Source: Bacteroidota bacterium (GTDB lineage: Bacteria > Bacteroidota > Bacteroidia > Chitinophagales > Chitinophagaceae). From it: a DNA stretch of 7,329 nucleotides. This document shows, one piece after another, positions 6,429-7,329 of this stretch. Under the pieces are notes generated by a model. It was given only the letters and a program-made list of their open reading frames with translations. It searched no databases and was not told the origin of the DNA. The translations under genes were made by a program, and so were the position numbers. The stretch is from positions 1 through 7,329 of the forward strand of contig JAEYOL010000231.1 in NCBI GenBank assembly GCA_023411775.1, in the 5' to 3' direction. Position 1 is the stretch's first letter; each line of letters opens with the position of its first letter.

Positions 6429-7329
6429 TTGGGACCTTCATACCACACAAAATCCCTTCTTTTACTCTGTATCATACATTTTGCTTTTCTGCACGCTTTC
6501 ACGCAGCCGGTTTCTTTTAATCATGTCAATACTTCACACGGCTTATCTGATAACAATGTTCTTTCCATTGCCATAGACCGGAGCGGTTTCCTTTGGATCG
6601 GTACCAATGATGGGCTGAATGTCTTTGATGGTTACCATGTCACCGTTTTTAAAAAAGATGCATATCCTGAACTCGCTTCTAATCATATCATTCACCTGAC
6701 CTGCGATAAACGCAACCGGATCTGGCTGGGAACTTATGAGGGTGTGACATGGATAGACGAGAACCGCAACTTACACCGCGTGGTTTTAAACGATTCGGTA
6801 ACGAAATTCGGCTGCCGGACCATCCTCGACACAAAGACTTATGGTCGCGTATTGTACACCAGCCTCGGCCAGTATTTTTTCAACGAGAAAAGAAAGAAAT
6901 GGGAGAAACTGGACTGGATCCCGGAGACTTTGCAGTACAACCGCTTTCATGATGCAGAGCCTTTTGACGAAGACAAAATGATCTATGCTACCGACAGCCT
7001 GGTGATGATCGTCGATTACGGTACCGGGCAGGTAGTGTATGAGCAGCCTTTTATAGCGGTGTTTAGCTTATGCCGATATAGTGAAACGGAACTGGCTATT
7101 GGATTGCAACATGGACGCGTACAGATCCTTGATCTCTCTACCAAACAAGTCAGTCGGGAGTATCATATCACCGGCGAAATAAATAAGAAGCTTGTTAATG
7201 CTACCATTACCGAAGTAAGACCGGCTGCAAATGGAAGTATCCTGGTTTCAACCGATTTTGGAGGTTTGTCGATCATAGGAAAGGACGGCACAATTTCAAA
7301 ATATACCCATGACCCGATCGATCCGAGCA
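6429..7329 (+). CDS. Two-component-regulator propeller protein (hybrid sensor type), N-terminal part, TTG start, runs off the window
   Basis: This frame is open from just after the previous gene's stop to the right edge. From TTG 6429 the protein starts MGPSYHTKSLLLLCIIHFAF and continues LHAFTQPV, an excellent signal peptide with cleavage near TQ-PV. Then come propeller repeats typical of periplasmic sensor domains: FNHVNTSHGLSDNNVLSIAI, DRSGFLWIGTNDGLNVFDGY (about residues 50-69) and a second unit, IIHLTCDKRNRIWLGTYEGV. Later blades are more diverged (ELAIGLQHGRVQILDL, GSILVSTDFGGLSIIG). In this family two seven-bladed propellers precede a Y_Y_Y domain, a membrane helix, and usually a histidine kinase, with or without receiver and AraC domains, often sensing glycans; those parts lie outside the window, so the output type is unknown. 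No ATG or GTG exists between 6318 and 6522, so a rare start is required. About 300 residues are visible. Confidence 0.85.
   Translation, partial: MGPSYHTKSLLLLCIIHFAFLHAFTQPVSFNHVNTSHGLSDNNVLSIAIDRSGFLWIGTNDGLNVFDGYHVTVFKKDAYPELASNHIIHLTCDKRNRIWLGTYEGVTWIDENRNLHRVVLNDSVTKFGCRTILDTKTYGRVLYTSLGQYFFNEKRKKWEKLDWIPETLQYNRFHDAEPFDEDKMIYATDSLVMIVDYGTGQVVYEQPFIAVFSLCRYSETELAIGLQHGRVQILDLSTKQVSREYHITGEINKKLVNATITEVRPAANGSILVSTDFGGLSIIGKDGTISKYTHDPIDPS

Noticed and set aside
6749..6952. Plus-strand 67-residue open frame starting MDRREPQLTPRG
   Set aside because: It is out of frame within the propeller sensor, whose own frame has clear family repeats over the same bases.

Overview
The window looks like a chromosomal stretch of a Bacteroidota bacterium, probably close to the Chitinophagia. 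The evidence is type IX secretion (T9SS) C-terminal sorting domains, a periplasmic sensor of the two-component-regulator propeller type, Bacteroidota-style promoter elements (TAnnTTTG) with no Shine-Dalgarno sequences, and a Bacteroidota-type small CxxC membrane protein. The finer placement is inference from style only.

Layout, left to right. Bases 1-1401 (+) hold the C-terminal three quarters of the translational GTPase TypA/BipA, cut by the window edge. It is followed by a short run of 7-bp GAGCNNN repeats and an intrinsic terminator. About 300 AT-rich bases without a gene come next. Bases 1788-3953 (+) are a tightly packed group of three genes for exported proteins. The first (1788-2510) is broken by several frameshifts. 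The second (2507-3181) is an intact lipoprotein made of two tandem copies of one domain. The third (3188-3953) keeps its N-terminal Cys/His domain but has lost its middle and is out of frame with its T9SS sorting tail. Convergent to these, 4005-5918 (-) encodes a large secreted glycine-rich protein with a fibronectin-like module and a T9SS tail. Divergent from it, 6090-6317 (+) encodes a 75-residue CxxC membrane protein. From 6429 to the right edge (+) runs the start of a large beta-propeller sensor protein. It has no ATG start available and most likely begins at TTG 6429.

How they fit together: TypA is housekeeping and unrelated to the rest. The 1788-3953 group looks like an accessory cassette of cell-surface or secreted proteins that is decaying; only the duplicated lipoprotein is undamaged. 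The glycine-rich protein is an independent surface or secreted gene. The sensor at the right edge probably belongs to a system continuing beyond the window. No tRNA, rRNA, CRISPR array, insertion sequence or phage gene was recognised.

The strongest candidate for something undescribed is the three-gene secreted cassette. Its proteins match recurring Bacteroidota hypothetical families as I remember them, but I know of no assigned function. No database search was possible.
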